Shown here in pieces: positions 16,901 to 25,711 of a stretch of DNA of 52,616 nucleotides; position 1 is the stretch's first letter; each line of letters opens with the position of its first letter. This DNA comes from Deltaproteobacteria bacterium (GTDB lineage: Bacteria > Desulfobacterota > Dissulfuribacteria > Dissulfuribacterales > Dissulfuribacteraceae), in NCBI GenBank assembly GCA_026994795.1, contig JALWQB010000168.1, positions 1-52,616 of the forward strand, in the 5' to 3' direction. The translations under genes were made by a program, and so were the position numbers. Below the pieces are notes generated by a model. The model saw nothing but the letters and a program-made list of their open reading frames with translations. It was not told the DNA's origin and made no database searches.

Positions 16901-17620
16901 AGTGTCCTGTTTTTTGGCTATTACCGCTATATATGCCTTGGTATTGGATGTATCGGTTTTAAACACCGTAAGGTCAGCTGGGTTAAAGACTGCCGTTTGG
17001 CTGTCAGGGTTACAATCACCGGGCTGACATATTAAGACACTATCTTCATAGTCTAATGCGCCGGAATCACGATTTAGACTATAAGCGTATAGATATTTTC
17101 CTGAATAGAAAAAGACCTCATCATGATCATTATCACCATTTAAGTCAGCTGCCCTCACATGTGTTACCACAAAATTCCTTATCTCGCTTCCAGCATCATA
17201 GTAGTCTTCTCTGTCAAGCATCTTGCCTGTTTCATTGCCAACCAAAGTGGCATTTATAGCTTTCTCTAATGTACAATAGTTTGAATCTGCGACACCTCTA
17301 TAATTAAAAGTTGCAATACCGCCAGCGCCAAGCGCAAGGACTAATTCTGGGGTACTAGCACCGCCTCTTACTCCTGGAGTGGTAAAGTTACAAGAAAATG
17401 TCCCATTAACCGCTGCGCCGTCATAGACATAAGACAGCAATCCTGTCCTGTTATAGCCCCGATACTCAGGGGATTTAGAGTATGACCTATCCTTTGGGGT
17501 CTCTTTAAGCGACCCCGGTGTTGCCTTTGCCCACGCCCCTGTAGGGCAGAAGGCAAGGCCTGTAACTGCCATAAAGGCAATTACCCAAAACAATACCTTT
17601 AATCTCATAGCATTTCTCAT
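13958..17620 (-). CDS. Exported beta-propeller/PKD/cohesin/dockerin protein
   Basis: A 1220-residue exported protein. Residues 1-32 form a signal peptide ending in GAWA. About residues 60-925 contain many LVIVD-like and YVYVAYGDSGLLVL-type beta-propeller strands rich in Asp, Ser and Gly. A PKD-like Ig domain (about 930-1018) has the SPYQYSWSATP and TVEVTDNDGNTGSA motifs. A cohesin-like domain follows (about 1021-1154, VPLIIAGVSSTKVDAFGLDVSYD). The end (1155-1220) is a type I-like dockerin with two calcium-loop repeats, DVDGSG and DLNNDG, each followed by a helix. A cohesin and a dockerin in one chain could let the protein bind itself or its neighbour. A strong AAGGAGG site fixes the start. 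No catalytic glycosidase domain is seen. Confidence 0.85.
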   Translation of the reverse strand: MRNAMRLKVLFWVIAFMAVTGLAFCPTGAWAKATPGSLKETPKDRSYSKSPEYRGYNRTGLLSYVYDGAAVNGTFSCNFTTPGVRGGASTPELVLALGAGGIATFNYRGVADSNYCTLEKAINATLVGNETGKMLDREDYYDAGSEIRNFVVTHVRAADLNGDNDHDEVFFYSGKYLYAYSLNRDSGALDYEDSVLICQPGDCNPDSQTAVFNPADLTVFKTDTSNTKAYIAVIAKKQDTTNAGAIFTIEFDGSTNKFDTSSGEPDWDYEVLTFDPTAVYSDSASIDGSSKDYLYVVGGTTVWVGDANYTKVGNSTTDDAVSNKATGSVLSTTRDVFVYSDSDIDTGNTTSRKDAENDEALVFVATAGGIYAFEFDYYSSSFNLMEYSDISTSIVGEVDFKSVYYVDHAGSDATSNGDVNGWLAAAAGDSGLYLFEVDGGNDTLSLSFMGSLDTTGVAENVFFIGGNSTASSIYNLYLADGAGGFKEINGTSMSSSSNRELKLIWQWDESVAPAAIEIVDDDGSNYTTIVLDQAGGIRVYDVNYNTSTNHAPAVWRETGSFNASSEIPHEGKLGFDLAWSSKSTAYGTGSNKAGTAYDMDVVPLGANSYNSVDDHVVFIAAGEAGIKKMLIMNTDASGNSTYARRYDGGAGYRALVSYDTPGTAKGISAYYSSSDSKYYVAVADGDGGVILSSITTTASEFTIDKQFALSGSGAVAEDVLIDYRSGSDAYVYVAYGDSGLLVLDCQSSSSDDFNQWSNPSIAAQLSKTDIGGYALKLASSRDHSDSAYGSSTYYLFILVNTGSGTALTIVDISTPSSPIVKKKAFTDSAIGTITDIAFMYDQSNSDKRYIFASTAGDNSTIRVINVSSPTTPTLTDKLDLTYDSIAIDAQYVGSSNSFVLAGETSTYGDSSGGKGMLARSFLTLTGPQSLSISVSASPSVVELGGTTNLSVSVTGGESPYQYSWSATPKSGSDSGTFDDTTSQTPTWTSPAGSSDKFTMTVEVTDNDGNTGSASVVVNSMATGVSVSNRIGKAGSEVTVPLIIAGVSSTKVDAFGLDVSYDSTKLTFLGVEKSDGLASWQVSGREVSSGTARIAGYADSEANAIPEGELETLLSLKFAIADDITAGTTVSITPVDGTGVDDISGVTLTAGTFKIVCPGDVDGSGLLTPQDALNIFYNTLGLYELEDDEAKVADLNNDGFVTVSDATQVMQSYVTNGGSCE

Positions 17621-17637
17621 GGATGCACCTCCTTATT

Positions 17638-18372
17638 TTATTCAGTAATTGTTACTGGCACATCTATAACCTCAGCGCCGCCGTCATTATATGCAATCTT
17701 CACGCCAAGATTATAGACTCCAGCAGGAAGCTCTATGTCTGGAAATGCCAAGTAAAAGAGATCATTCAATAAATCATAATGCCAAGAGCTTCCCGTAAAT
17801 ATTGGCCCAAGCACGTCAGCGCCATTGTATTGAATAGATGCGCTCTGAATTTTTGACACATCCGGCACTGCCATAAAGAGGGTTGCCTTTTTGCCTGCAA
17901 CGCTCCACACAACAGGGGCCTTTACCTCACCAAGTATGCCTGGTTTTTTGGGAAAATCAACACCATTAAGCCCATCTCTTGCTACAGAGGCCAGATAAGG
18001 CCCTTTGCCAGTGGGCTTAAACCTTAAAGGCACTGTTACAACCTTGTCTTTTGAGGCAGGATTTGCCATAAAGCCTACCCTTACAAGGCACCCATCATTT
18101 TCAGCCTGCAACATACCACTTAAACCTGTTTTGTCTATGCCCAAAAATTCCATTCTATCACATGCATAGGCCAGCCCAAAGCCAAATGCCTTGACAGGGC
18201 CGGTGCTATCTGAAACCACTGTTGCCCTTACCACGATGTCATTGCCTTCATAGGCCATATTTGAGACATCAATTCTTGCCCCAAAGGCGGCTATCGGGGC
18301 AATTACCAAGACCATTAAGAGCATCAAAATCGCCTTTTTTATGGACGCAAAAGTCCTCTTTTTATAGATCAT
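17638..18372 (-). CDS. Exported cohesin-domain protein
   Basis: A 244-residue protein with a signal peptide (residues 1-31) and a cohesin-like domain (about 33-150). The domain shares the pattern AFGFGLAYxxDRMEFLGIDK with the cohesin of the downstream protein (AFGLDVSYDSTKLTFLGVEK). The C-terminal part (about 150-244) is another beta-rich Ig-like domain with an inner hydrophobic repeat. A perfect GGAGG site lies a few bases before the ATG. The next gene, which carries a dockerin, begins 17 bases after this stop. An interaction between the two is a fair hypothesis. No enzyme motif. Confidence 0.75.
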   Translation of the reverse strand: MIYKKRTFASIKKAILMLLMVLVIAPIAAFGARIDVSNMAYEGNDIVVRATVVSDSTGPVKAFGFGLAYACDRMEFLGIDKTGLSGMLQAENDGCLVRVGFMANPASKDKVVTVPLRFKPTGKGPYLASVARDGLNGVDFPKKPGILGEVKAPVVWSVAGKKATLFMAVPDVSKIQSASIQYNGADVLGPIFTGSSWHYDLLNDLFYLAFPDIELPAGVYNLGVKIAYNDGGAEVIDVPVTITE

Positions 18373-18438
18373 AATGTCCTCCTTTCACAATATGTTTATA
18401 TTCGGGGGTTAATAGATTGCTTTTTTAAAGATGTCGCC

Positions 18439-18543
18439 TCACAAAAGGAGCAAAAATTCAAAGAGATCAGGCGGTCTGACCCTCACCCCAATACGATATG
18501 TCTTTAATGCATGGTGTGTTATAGAAACTTTTACTGATTTCAT
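18439..18543 (-). CDS. Putative 34-residue microprotein
   Basis: A 34-codon frame starting at 18543 and ending with TGA at 18439-18441, preceded by a strong AAGGAGG site 9 bases upstream. The product is basic and then hydrophobic (VRPPDLFEFLLLL at the end). It begins 4 bases after the stop of the Cys-rich microprotein, and that gene's last codons hold its Shine-Dalgarno. No family recognised. The site is good enough for translation, but conservation is unknown and it could be a leader peptide. Confidence 0.35.
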   Translation of the reverse strand: MKSVKVSITHHALKTYRIGVRVRPPDLFEFLLLL

Positions 18544-18547
18544 TTTC

Positions 18548-18679
18548 TTAATCCTCCTTGATTATAATGTGGCATTCCATGCCTTTTTTACAAGTTCGCT
18601 TGTTCAAACAAATGACACATACCTCTCTTTTAAAGGCAGTATCACCTCCTTTTTTTCTTTTTTGTTTTCTGTTTATCAT
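18548..18679 (-). CDS. Putative 43-residue Cys-rich microprotein
   Basis: A 43-codon frame from ATG at 18679 to TAA at 18548-18550. The N-terminus is very basic (NRKQKRKK), and the C-terminal half has four cysteines as C-x2-C-x5-C-x5-C (CVICLNKRTCKKGMEC), a spacing that could bind one zinc ion. AAGGG lies about 9 bases before the ATG. The frame also contains the perfect AAAGGAGGTGAT anti-16S complement, which may instead serve a different start or regulatory role. It sits between two surface-protein genes. The cysteine pattern is unlikely to be chance, but no homologue is known to me. Confidence 0.45.
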   Translation of the reverse strand: MINRKQKRKKGGDTAFKREVCVICLNKRTCKKGMECHIIIKED

Positions 18680-18749
18680 ATCGGCATCCCTTATCTTAAA
18701 CTTAAAATAAATTACCTTGTTTTTTTATCTTTTTTATAACCCATCTATG

Positions 18750-21700
18750 TTATTGGATTTTCAGAGTCATAGTATCTTGTGCAAGCAGATCCTTCTCAAG
18801 TTCAGGGTTTCCGTCCGGCACAGTAAGAGAGAATATGAACTGGATTGTGCCGCTATAATCCCCCTCTGGTAGCTTAAAGAACGGTATGCGCACACCATTC
18901 ATACTGCCCCAGAGAGCAGTTGTTAATTTATAGTGTTCACCTGTTACCATGTTAGTAACATCAAGCGGGAGCCCCCCGTCAAATGACATATCAAATGTAA
19001 AGCTAATATCGCCATTATATGGGAGGAATACGCCTGTTACGTATAGATCGCCAAGCAGCCCTTCAGTAGTAACGTCAAGCCACAGCTCTATCCATACCTC
19101 ATCGCCGGGGGACACCCTGTATCCTATGCCTAATCCATCCTTTGTCCTTGGATAGACCTTAAGGTCAGCATCATAATAAATACCTTCTATTAATTCATAT
19201 ACAGATATGTTATAAAACTCTTGAAGCGTCTTCCCGGAGGAATCTATGAGCACAAAGTCAAATATGCCGCCCTGAGTTGTTGTCTCTATGACCTTAGTTG
19301 CGTTATAATCCTTAAGCGGAAATATTTGCCCTGGATTCTGCCACAGGTAAACGCCTTCTTTTTCGTATCTGCCAACCTGACCCATCCCTACCTGTATTTG
19401 CGATGACATCTCAGCCTCATCATTTAAGGGAGCTGCATAGCCTGTATCCTCTCCTGATATGAGTAAGGCAGGGATTATCTCGTCATCATACTGAAACTTT
19501 CCAAGCGTAATTGAATTAAGCCCCTTATCAAGGTGATAGCTCTCTAAAAGCACAGGTATATTGTCAGTAGTCTCTAATATATCCACTCCATCATCCATAA
19601 GTAGCGCTGCAAATGTTTTTCCTCTAACTGAAAACATCTTTATCTCCTTTATCTCATCCGGCGCCTCATAGCTCTTTCCAACCTCAAGGCACCCGCTTCC
19701 ATCTTTTTGTCTGTTTAATCCGCAGTGGTCTTTCACTGAAACAAGCTCCTTTGTCCCTTTGACCATTCCTATCATAGCCCCTGCAACATCAATGCCAGAA
19801 GGAACAAAGCCTATATCGCCTTCTACCTTTACAAAGGGAACTGTTGGGTCTTTGAGGTCAACTGAGATGGTTTTGCCCCCTTCTTCAATCACCATAAGGC
19901 GATTTATTCCCTTGAACATGAAAGATTTTCCTGAAAGAGAGACAGGAGGGGCAAGATAGGCGCTGCACCCGTCTTCATTGCAGGATATGGAATAGATATA
20001 GAGGCCGCTTTGGGTAAGGGCCGCAAGCCAGTTATACCCGCTTTCAAATGAGCTGATAGGTGATGGGAATTTTATGTCTTTTATCTTCTCCACCTTATCA
20101 GCGGCCTCCTTGTCGTATTGATACAGGCCAATGGTTGTAGGGGATTCCTGTATCGCAATAAGATATGACTGACCATAATCGATGTTAATGCCCCCATCTT
20201 TTATAACAGGAGGCCTTTTTGTAATTATAAAATCGCCATATTCTTTATTGATTGAAAATGAGTTTTTCACTGAAAGACCATTCTGTCTTGAGTCAAATGA
20301 AAGTATGAAAAATTTTCCCTCTGCTTCTCCAAAAAACCTGTCAACAACAGGATAATAGGTTGTATTATAGAATTTTTGGCCTGTGGGATAAGAAAAATTC
20401 TCTACCCTTTCCTCTTCTTCCATTATAAAGAAGGCATATTCTACAGGGGCAGAAGAGCGCAATCTTTCTGAAGATATGCTGTATCTTCCTGCGGATTCTA
20501 TTGCTATTGAATATGACATGCCAGGGTCTATGCCCCTTAGGAAAAACCTGCCTGCCTCACCCTTTGACACCTCTATGTCAGGGTCTGAAGGGGTAGTAAC
20601 ATAAAGTGGAGAGGCAGGATTAAAGTCTTCCCTTTTGATTGCAATCGCCCTTATCTCCCTTAACGGCTCAGATTCCCCCTTTAATGCCTCATAGTATTTT
20701 AATGCCTCAGGTAATGTTACTGTCCAGTAAAGGTCAGTGGCAGGGGTTATTTTAATGTTTTTTATCCTTAAAGACATAAAACCCTTACTTTCTATCTCTA
20801 TAGAGTATGTGGCTGGAGCCATTGAGTCTATAGTTATAGGGCCATTTCCGGCGCTTGACCGTGAAGATATTGCCCTTCCCTCAGCGTCTATAAGCTTTGC
20901 CCGCGCCTTTAGCAGATTGCCTGCAGCGTCTCTGACCTCTATCCTTACAGAAGGAAGTCTCACAGGCGCGTGCTTAGAGACAGCGGCTGAGGCCTTTGGG
21001 GCATCAGGGTCAAAAAAAGATATGTTAGTATCTTGATTAAATAAATACGCCTCAAGCCCTACATTGTCTGAATTTATATATATGTCCTTTATTATGACGT
21101 TTTTTATATTGGATTGGGTAGTTTGAGATATCCATGCGACATACTGGCCATATTGTATCGGCGATAGGCTATATGCGCCGTCATTTGAGGTCAAACCGCT
21201 GGCGACGAGGCCTCCCTGAAGGTCATATATCTCTATAGAGGCATTGGGTAAGGGCGCTCCGTCAATTGCGCTAAAGACAGTGATATACAGGTTCCCTGTT
21301 AATGTAAGCTGTGCGCCTGTCTGAGGAGACTCACATGAATTAACCTTGGCATCAAGCGATATCGGGATAGGCTTTACCTTGAGCTCAAAAGAATGGGCAA
21401 ATCCAAGCGCTATTGCGTCTTCAAATACTACCCCCTCATATCCTGTATCAAGGACAGTTATCTTGACCCTTGCCGGCTCTGAATATGAAAAGGTTATCGC
21501 GCCGCTGTCGTCTGTAGTCTTGGTTACAGTCTCACCTGTCCTTATGTCTTCTACTGTTACAGGGAACCTTGAGAGTATAAGGCCCTTATCGTCTTTTACG
21601 CTTATGGAAATGGAGGCGGTATCATTTGCCCCATTAGAGGCCAGACCCGTAACAGATGTCGCCCCCTTGGAAAAATAGAATGTATATTCCTTTGTCATGC

Positions 21701-24080
21701 CGTTTATAGGCTGCAATGGCCTTATCTCTAATGCCTCTTTCCATGTATCTATGATGTTAAGGGCGCCTGTATCGCCTTCGCCTCCACCTTGAGCGGCTGT
21801 CTGTGAGGCAACCTCATTGATTATCATAAGGCCCATTACAGGGACATTTGCAAGGTCATTTAAAACAAACCTCCCGTCAGCATCTGTTGCGCCTGTATAA
21901 AGCTCCTGTCCATTGGTAAGCCTGATGAAACTCAGGCCAAGCCCTGACATATCCGCCGTAAGGTCAAAGGGGTTTTCTATGTTAATGACGATATCGCTGC
22001 AGACCTTATTCTCCTGAGCTACATATTCCCCGCCCTCATTCCATGTCTTTACTATTGATGGAATAAGTTGTTTTAACGGGATATTAATGCCCTTTGTATC
22101 TCCAAGCGTTAACTGGACGGGCACGCTCACCGCCTGATAGCCACCTGCCTCAACTACAACATCATACTGGCCGGGGTAAAGGTCTTCAAAACTGCCTTCC
22201 CCAAGGCTGTTAAGATACTTTGCAGAGACTGTCTCACCGCCCCTCCTTACAGATGCCTTAACGCCCTTTATGGGATTTTGATAAAGGTCTTTTACCGTTA
22301 AGGTTATAGAAGGGAGCCCCTTTTCCCCCTGACCTTCCGTCTCCTGAGTAGCGGAAACATCCTCCACCACCTTCTTCTCCTGAAGGGATGCGGCGTCAGG
22401 CGCGCCAAAGACTGTCAATCTGTTTAAAACCCCTTCCTGAAGGCTGTTTATGGGATGTATGTCAAACACCTCATAAGATGTCCCATCTGGCCCTGTATGT
22501 TCATTAAATAGCAGATTAAGATAATACTGGCTGTTATCAACTGGAGAAAATCTGGCAGACCCCCTTATGTCCGTATATCGTATAACCTCTTCTCCTGTTG
22601 ACCTCTTTTTAAGCCCTGCCTCTATATTGGCTATCGGCTCCCCTTCAGCCGTAAGCCTCTTTAAGGTTACCTCAAGCCCTGTTGCAACTGGTTTGGATGC
22701 TATGATATCAAGCTCAAGGGTTGCAGCCTCAATCTCCATAGGCCCTATGATCTGAGAATAAAGCCCATCATCCTCCTTATAGGCCACCCAATAGGTCTTA
22801 AGACCCTTTCTCAGCATATTAATATAGCAGCACCCATTGGATTTAGTCTTACAGACGGAAGAAGTGCGGTATTCCCTGACTACTGCATCCTTAACCGTAT
22901 GTTTAAGCGCTGTATCAGAATATACGCATATCAGGGCGTCTGAATAGTCATAGTAAAGCCCGGGCAATATCTCACGGGGCACAAGGCCAAGCTCAACAGT
23001 AACCTTTTCATTATCAGGAAGCTCTACTGCTGACATTGCAGAGTCATAACCGTCTTTTTGCGCCTCAACACTGTATTGCCCGCCCTCAAGCCCTGTAAAT
23101 TCGCAGTAGCCGTTTTTGTCAGTAAGGCATGAGGCTATTAGGAGCTCGTCCTGAGAGAGGATTACAGTTGCGCTAAGTATCGGGGCGCCAGTAAGGTCGT
23201 CCCTTACGGTAACGCCTATAACCCCTGTTATAAGGACAATAACATCTTCTTTTACGCCAAATACAGACCACTTCACATCTACAGAGCCATCAGGCGCCCT
23301 TGAGATGGCATAAACGATATGTATGCCCTGAGTAAATTGAAGGGTAATATCGTTCTCCAAGGCCAGAAGGTAGCCTGATGGTTTATTGACAATCTTATAT
23401 GCATCCCACCATTCAATGGTAATGTTGCCTTGAGCCTCTGCCGTGGCGCTTAAAAGGATGTCTTCTTCTTCATATCTCTTTTCATTTTCAGGAGATACAA
23501 TAGAAAGGCCAAGGTCGGCCGCCCCATCTTCCTTCCAGAAGACAACGCCGCCTCCGCCTGAATAGTCCATAAGCTCGCCGCCTTCAACCTGACCTGTTAT
23601 GACAGGCAGCAGGACAAATCCCTCTTCTGGGGCATCTTTTAAGACAATGCCCACCTTCATTACAGCCTTTACGCCCTGCGTATTTACACGTTGATTTAAT
23701 GCAAATGATACCCTGAGTATCTTGAGATAAGGGCGCGCCTTGTCGTATTCTTTATCCAATACGGCAGCGCCGTAAAAGAATGCCCCATAAGTAGTTATAA
23801 GCTCTCCAGCATAAGATTCTACCTGATTCCCCTGCATGTAGGCAGGGTCTATATAGCGGGTATCAATGATGACATCTACCGCGCCTGATTGAATGCCCTC
23901 GCCCTTTATGTAGAGGGACACCTCCAGCTTCTCATTTACGCTTCCCGTAACAGGCTCTAAAAAATATATCCCCTGTCCTGCCGCCGCCTCATTTTGCCAA
24001 AAAAATGACTGAACTGCCCAAAATGCCATTAAAAAGGCGACACCTGCAACAAGCCTTAAAAGCGCCCCTCTTTCCTTCAT
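18750..24080 (-). CDS. Giant exported transthyretin-like/cohesin-like surface protein
   Basis: A 1776-residue protein. Residues 1-35 form a signal peptide. The first domain (about 36-180; GIYFLEPVTGSVNEKLEVSLYI) looks cohesin-like. At least five carboxypeptidase-regulatory/transthyretin-like Ig domains follow, each with a DxxGxPIxxAxV...T(D/N)xxGxYxFxxLxxGxY pattern (about 290-370, 590-665, 830-900, 925-990, 1045-1110). About 1230-1600 resemble a beta-propeller, and the end is another beta-rich module. Start 24080 is chosen because GGAGGT lies 9 bases upstream; ATG 24098 has no site. The gene begins 33 bases after flgE, so it is probably co-transcribed with the hook genes. No catalytic motif; a large surface or filament-associated protein is inferred. 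Confidence 0.8.
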   Translation of the reverse strand: MKERGALLRLVAGVAFLMAFWAVQSFFWQNEAAAGQGIYFLEPVTGSVNEKLEVSLYIKGEGIQSGAVDVIIDTRYIDPAYMQGNQVESYAGELITTYGAFFYGAAVLDKEYDKARPYLKILRVSFALNQRVNTQGVKAVMKVGIVLKDAPEEGFVLLPVITGQVEGGELMDYSGGGGVVFWKEDGAADLGLSIVSPENEKRYEEEDILLSATAEAQGNITIEWWDAYKIVNKPSGYLLALENDITLQFTQGIHIVYAISRAPDGSVDVKWSVFGVKEDVIVLITGVIGVTVRDDLTGAPILSATVILSQDELLIASCLTDKNGYCEFTGLEGGQYSVEAQKDGYDSAMSAVELPDNEKVTVELGLVPREILPGLYYDYSDALICVYSDTALKHTVKDAVVREYRTSSVCKTKSNGCCYINMLRKGLKTYWVAYKEDDGLYSQIIGPMEIEAATLELDIIASKPVATGLEVTLKRLTAEGEPIANIEAGLKKRSTGEEVIRYTDIRGSARFSPVDNSQYYLNLLFNEHTGPDGTSYEVFDIHPINSLQEGVLNRLTVFGAPDAASLQEKKVVEDVSATQETEGQGEKGLPSITLTVKDLYQNPIKGVKASVRRGGETVSAKYLNSLGEGSFEDLYPGQYDVVVEAGGYQAVSVPVQLTLGDTKGINIPLKQLIPSIVKTWNEGGEYVAQENKVCSDIVINIENPFDLTADMSGLGLSFIRLTNGQELYTGATDADGRFVLNDLANVPVMGLMIINEVASQTAAQGGGEGDTGALNIIDTWKEALEIRPLQPINGMTKEYTFYFSKGATSVTGLASNGANDTASISISVKDDKGLILSRFPVTVEDIRTGETVTKTTDDSGAITFSYSEPARVKITVLDTGYEGVVFEDAIALGFAHSFELKVKPIPISLDAKVNSCESPQTGAQLTLTGNLYITVFSAIDGAPLPNASIEIYDLQGGLVASGLTSNDGAYSLSPIQYGQYVAWISQTTQSNIKNVIIKDIYINSDNVGLEAYLFNQDTNISFFDPDAPKASAAVSKHAPVRLPSVRIEVRDAAGNLLKARAKLIDAEGRAISSRSSAGNGPITIDSMAPATYSIEIESKGFMSLRIKNIKITPATDLYWTVTLPEALKYYEALKGESEPLREIRAIAIKREDFNPASPLYVTTPSDPDIEVSKGEAGRFFLRGIDPGMSYSIAIESAGRYSISSERLRSSAPVEYAFFIMEEEERVENFSYPTGQKFYNTTYYPVVDRFFGEAEGKFFILSFDSRQNGLSVKNSFSINKEYGDFIITKRPPVIKDGGINIDYGQSYLIAIQESPTTIGLYQYDKEAADKVEKIKDIKFPSPISSFESGYNWLAALTQSGLYIYSISCNEDGCSAYLAPPVSLSGKSFMFKGINRLMVIEEGGKTISVDLKDPTVPFVKVEGDIGFVPSGIDVAGAMIGMVKGTKELVSVKDHCGLNRQKDGSGCLEVGKSYEAPDEIKEIKMFSVRGKTFAALLMDDGVDILETTDNIPVLLESYHLDKGLNSITLGKFQYDDEIIPALLISGEDTGYAAPLNDEAEMSSQIQVGMGQVGRYEKEGVYLWQNPGQIFPLKDYNATKVIETTTQGGIFDFVLIDSSGKTLQEFYNISVYELIEGIYYDADLKVYPRTKDGLGIGYRVSPGDEVWIELWLDVTTEGLLGDLYVTGVFLPYNGDISFTFDMSFDGGLPLDVTNMVTGEHYKLTTALWGSMNGVRIPFFKLPEGDYSGTIQFIFSLTVPDGNPELEKDLLAQDTMTLKIQ

Positions 24081-24113
24081 AGCGCCATGCACCTCCATTT
24101 AAGAATGAGAGGG

Positions 24114-25613
24114 CTAACGCTTCATATTCAAGAGCTCATTCATCATGTCGTCAGTTGTGGTAATGACCCTTGAATTCGCCTGAAACGCCCTCTGCGTAGT
24201 AATGAGCTTTACAAATTCCGTGCCAAGATCAACTGTTGACTGTTCAAGGGAGTTAGACGCAATTGCGCCAAGGCCATTGGTGCGGGGTTGGCCAGTAATG
24301 GGCGCGCCGCTGGCAGTTGTTTCACGGAAAAGATTTCCGCCCTCTTTTCCAAGCGAATGTGGGGCATTAAAGCGCGCAAGCGCAACCTGAGCAAGGGCGA
24401 TGATCCTGCCGTTTGAATAGTGGCCTGAAATAGTGCCTTCTGAGTCAACATTCAGGGATTCAAGAAAGCCCGGGCCAAAACCGTCTTGATCATAGAATAT
24501 TGTGCTTGAGCGGTTGGCGTATTGCGTTGAGCTTATTGACTCAAGGCTCCAGCTATTTACAGTCGGCGGCGAGGTTGTCCTGTCAATGTCCGCCGCCGCC
24601 CCAAAATCAAACTCTATTATCTGCGCTGATATATCCTCATTGGTCTCAGGGTCAGTAGTGCCGGTGGCGGGGATAAAGAATGCCACAAGCTGCGGATAAT
24701 TGTGGTCGCCATAGGTAACAGACTCCCATGAGCCGTCCTTAAAGCGCTCAATAGGGGCAGTTGAATCCCCGGGCGCCCCATATATCGACTCAATCTGGCC
24801 TTGAGGGGTAAACTTTAGGTATCCTCTCATAAGCATACCAGCCTCATTTGTGCCAGCAGCAGCGCTTTTATCCTCATCAGGGTCCATTGTTACCAGAAAT
24901 TCCCACTCTCTGTCATTGTCTGTCCTGTCAAAATAGACTGTAATATCATGGGTATTTCCAAGGCTGTCATAAATATTGAGGCTTGTTCGGTATTCATAAT
25001 GGACATTTGCAGTAAGGGTGCCTGCTGACTTTCCATCAGTAGAGACCCAGTCGTCCCAGAGGGTAGCAGGGCTTACAGGGCCTGTTGTCCTGCTGTCCAG
25101 ATTGACGCTAAGGGTTATCTGTTTTGTAGCGACAGGGGGCGAGGTATTTGTAATCTGTATATCCTTTATAGAGCCTACTATTTCAGCGCTGCCGTCAGGC
25201 TGCACCTCCATATCCCAGCCCTGAACCCTGAGGCCTGCAGGATTCACCATATAGCCCTCCTGATCTATAAGAAATTGACCTGCCCTTGTATAATACATGC
25301 TGTTTTCTATATTGGGGTCAGTGACCATAAAGAAGCCATTTCCTGCTATGGCAAGGTCAGTGGGCGATGTCGTGCTCTCAAATGAGCCCTGAATAAAGAG
25401 AGGCGAGACATCTGACATGGATGAGCCGCGTCCAACCTGAGATGTGCCGCTTGCCGTATTGATATTGAGCGCCATTATGTCCTGAAATGTAGCCCTTGCC
25501 CCTTTATAGGCGGTGGTATTCATGTTCGCCACATTATCGCCAATGACCTGCATGGCCGTCCCCATGTTTGCAAGACCGCTGACGCCTGAGTAAAGAGAGC
25601 TTGTGAGTCCCAT
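24114..25613 (-). CDS. flgE: Flagellar hook protein FlgE
   Basis: A 499-residue hook protein, longer than the roughly 400 of enterobacteria. The N-terminal rod/hook motif is clear (SLYSGVSGLANMGTAMQVIGDNVANMNTTAYKG), followed by the GNGFFMV and YTRAGQF core motifs. The C-terminus has the D0 pattern NSLEQSTVDLGTEFVKLITTQRAFQANSRVITTTDDMMNELLN. It polymerises into the flexible hook that joins rod and filament. An AAGGAGGT site precedes the ATG. It lies between flgD and the giant surface gene on the same strand. Confidence 0.95.
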   Translation of the reverse strand: MGLTSSLYSGVSGLANMGTAMQVIGDNVANMNTTAYKGARATFQDIMALNINTASGTSQVGRGSSMSDVSPLFIQGSFESTTSPTDLAIAGNGFFMVTDPNIENSMYYTRAGQFLIDQEGYMVNPAGLRVQGWDMEVQPDGSAEIVGSIKDIQITNTSPPVATKQITLSVNLDSRTTGPVSPATLWDDWVSTDGKSAGTLTANVHYEYRTSLNIYDSLGNTHDITVYFDRTDNDREWEFLVTMDPDEDKSAAAGTNEAGMLMRGYLKFTPQGQIESIYGAPGDSTAPIERFKDGSWESVTYGDHNYPQLVAFFIPATGTTDPETNEDISAQIIEFDFGAAADIDRTTSPPTVNSWSLESISSTQYANRSSTIFYDQDGFGPGFLESLNVDSEGTISGHYSNGRIIALAQVALARFNAPHSLGKEGGNLFRETTASGAPITGQPRTNGLGAIASNSLEQSTVDLGTEFVKLITTQRAFQANSRVITTTDDMMNELLNMKR

Positions 25614-25711
25614 ATTAAGACCTCCTTAAAAGAATTATTTTACATGTCCATTAATAAAATTGCTAAAATTAGCTTAGTTAAGTTATATTTGTAACTACCC
25701 CTTAATCTTTC

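Noticed and set aside
18431-18739. 102-codon open frame on the plus strand in the gap between two minus-strand surface genes
   Set aside because: No Shine-Dalgarno, low-complexity hydrophobic product; the minus strand here has better-supported small frames.
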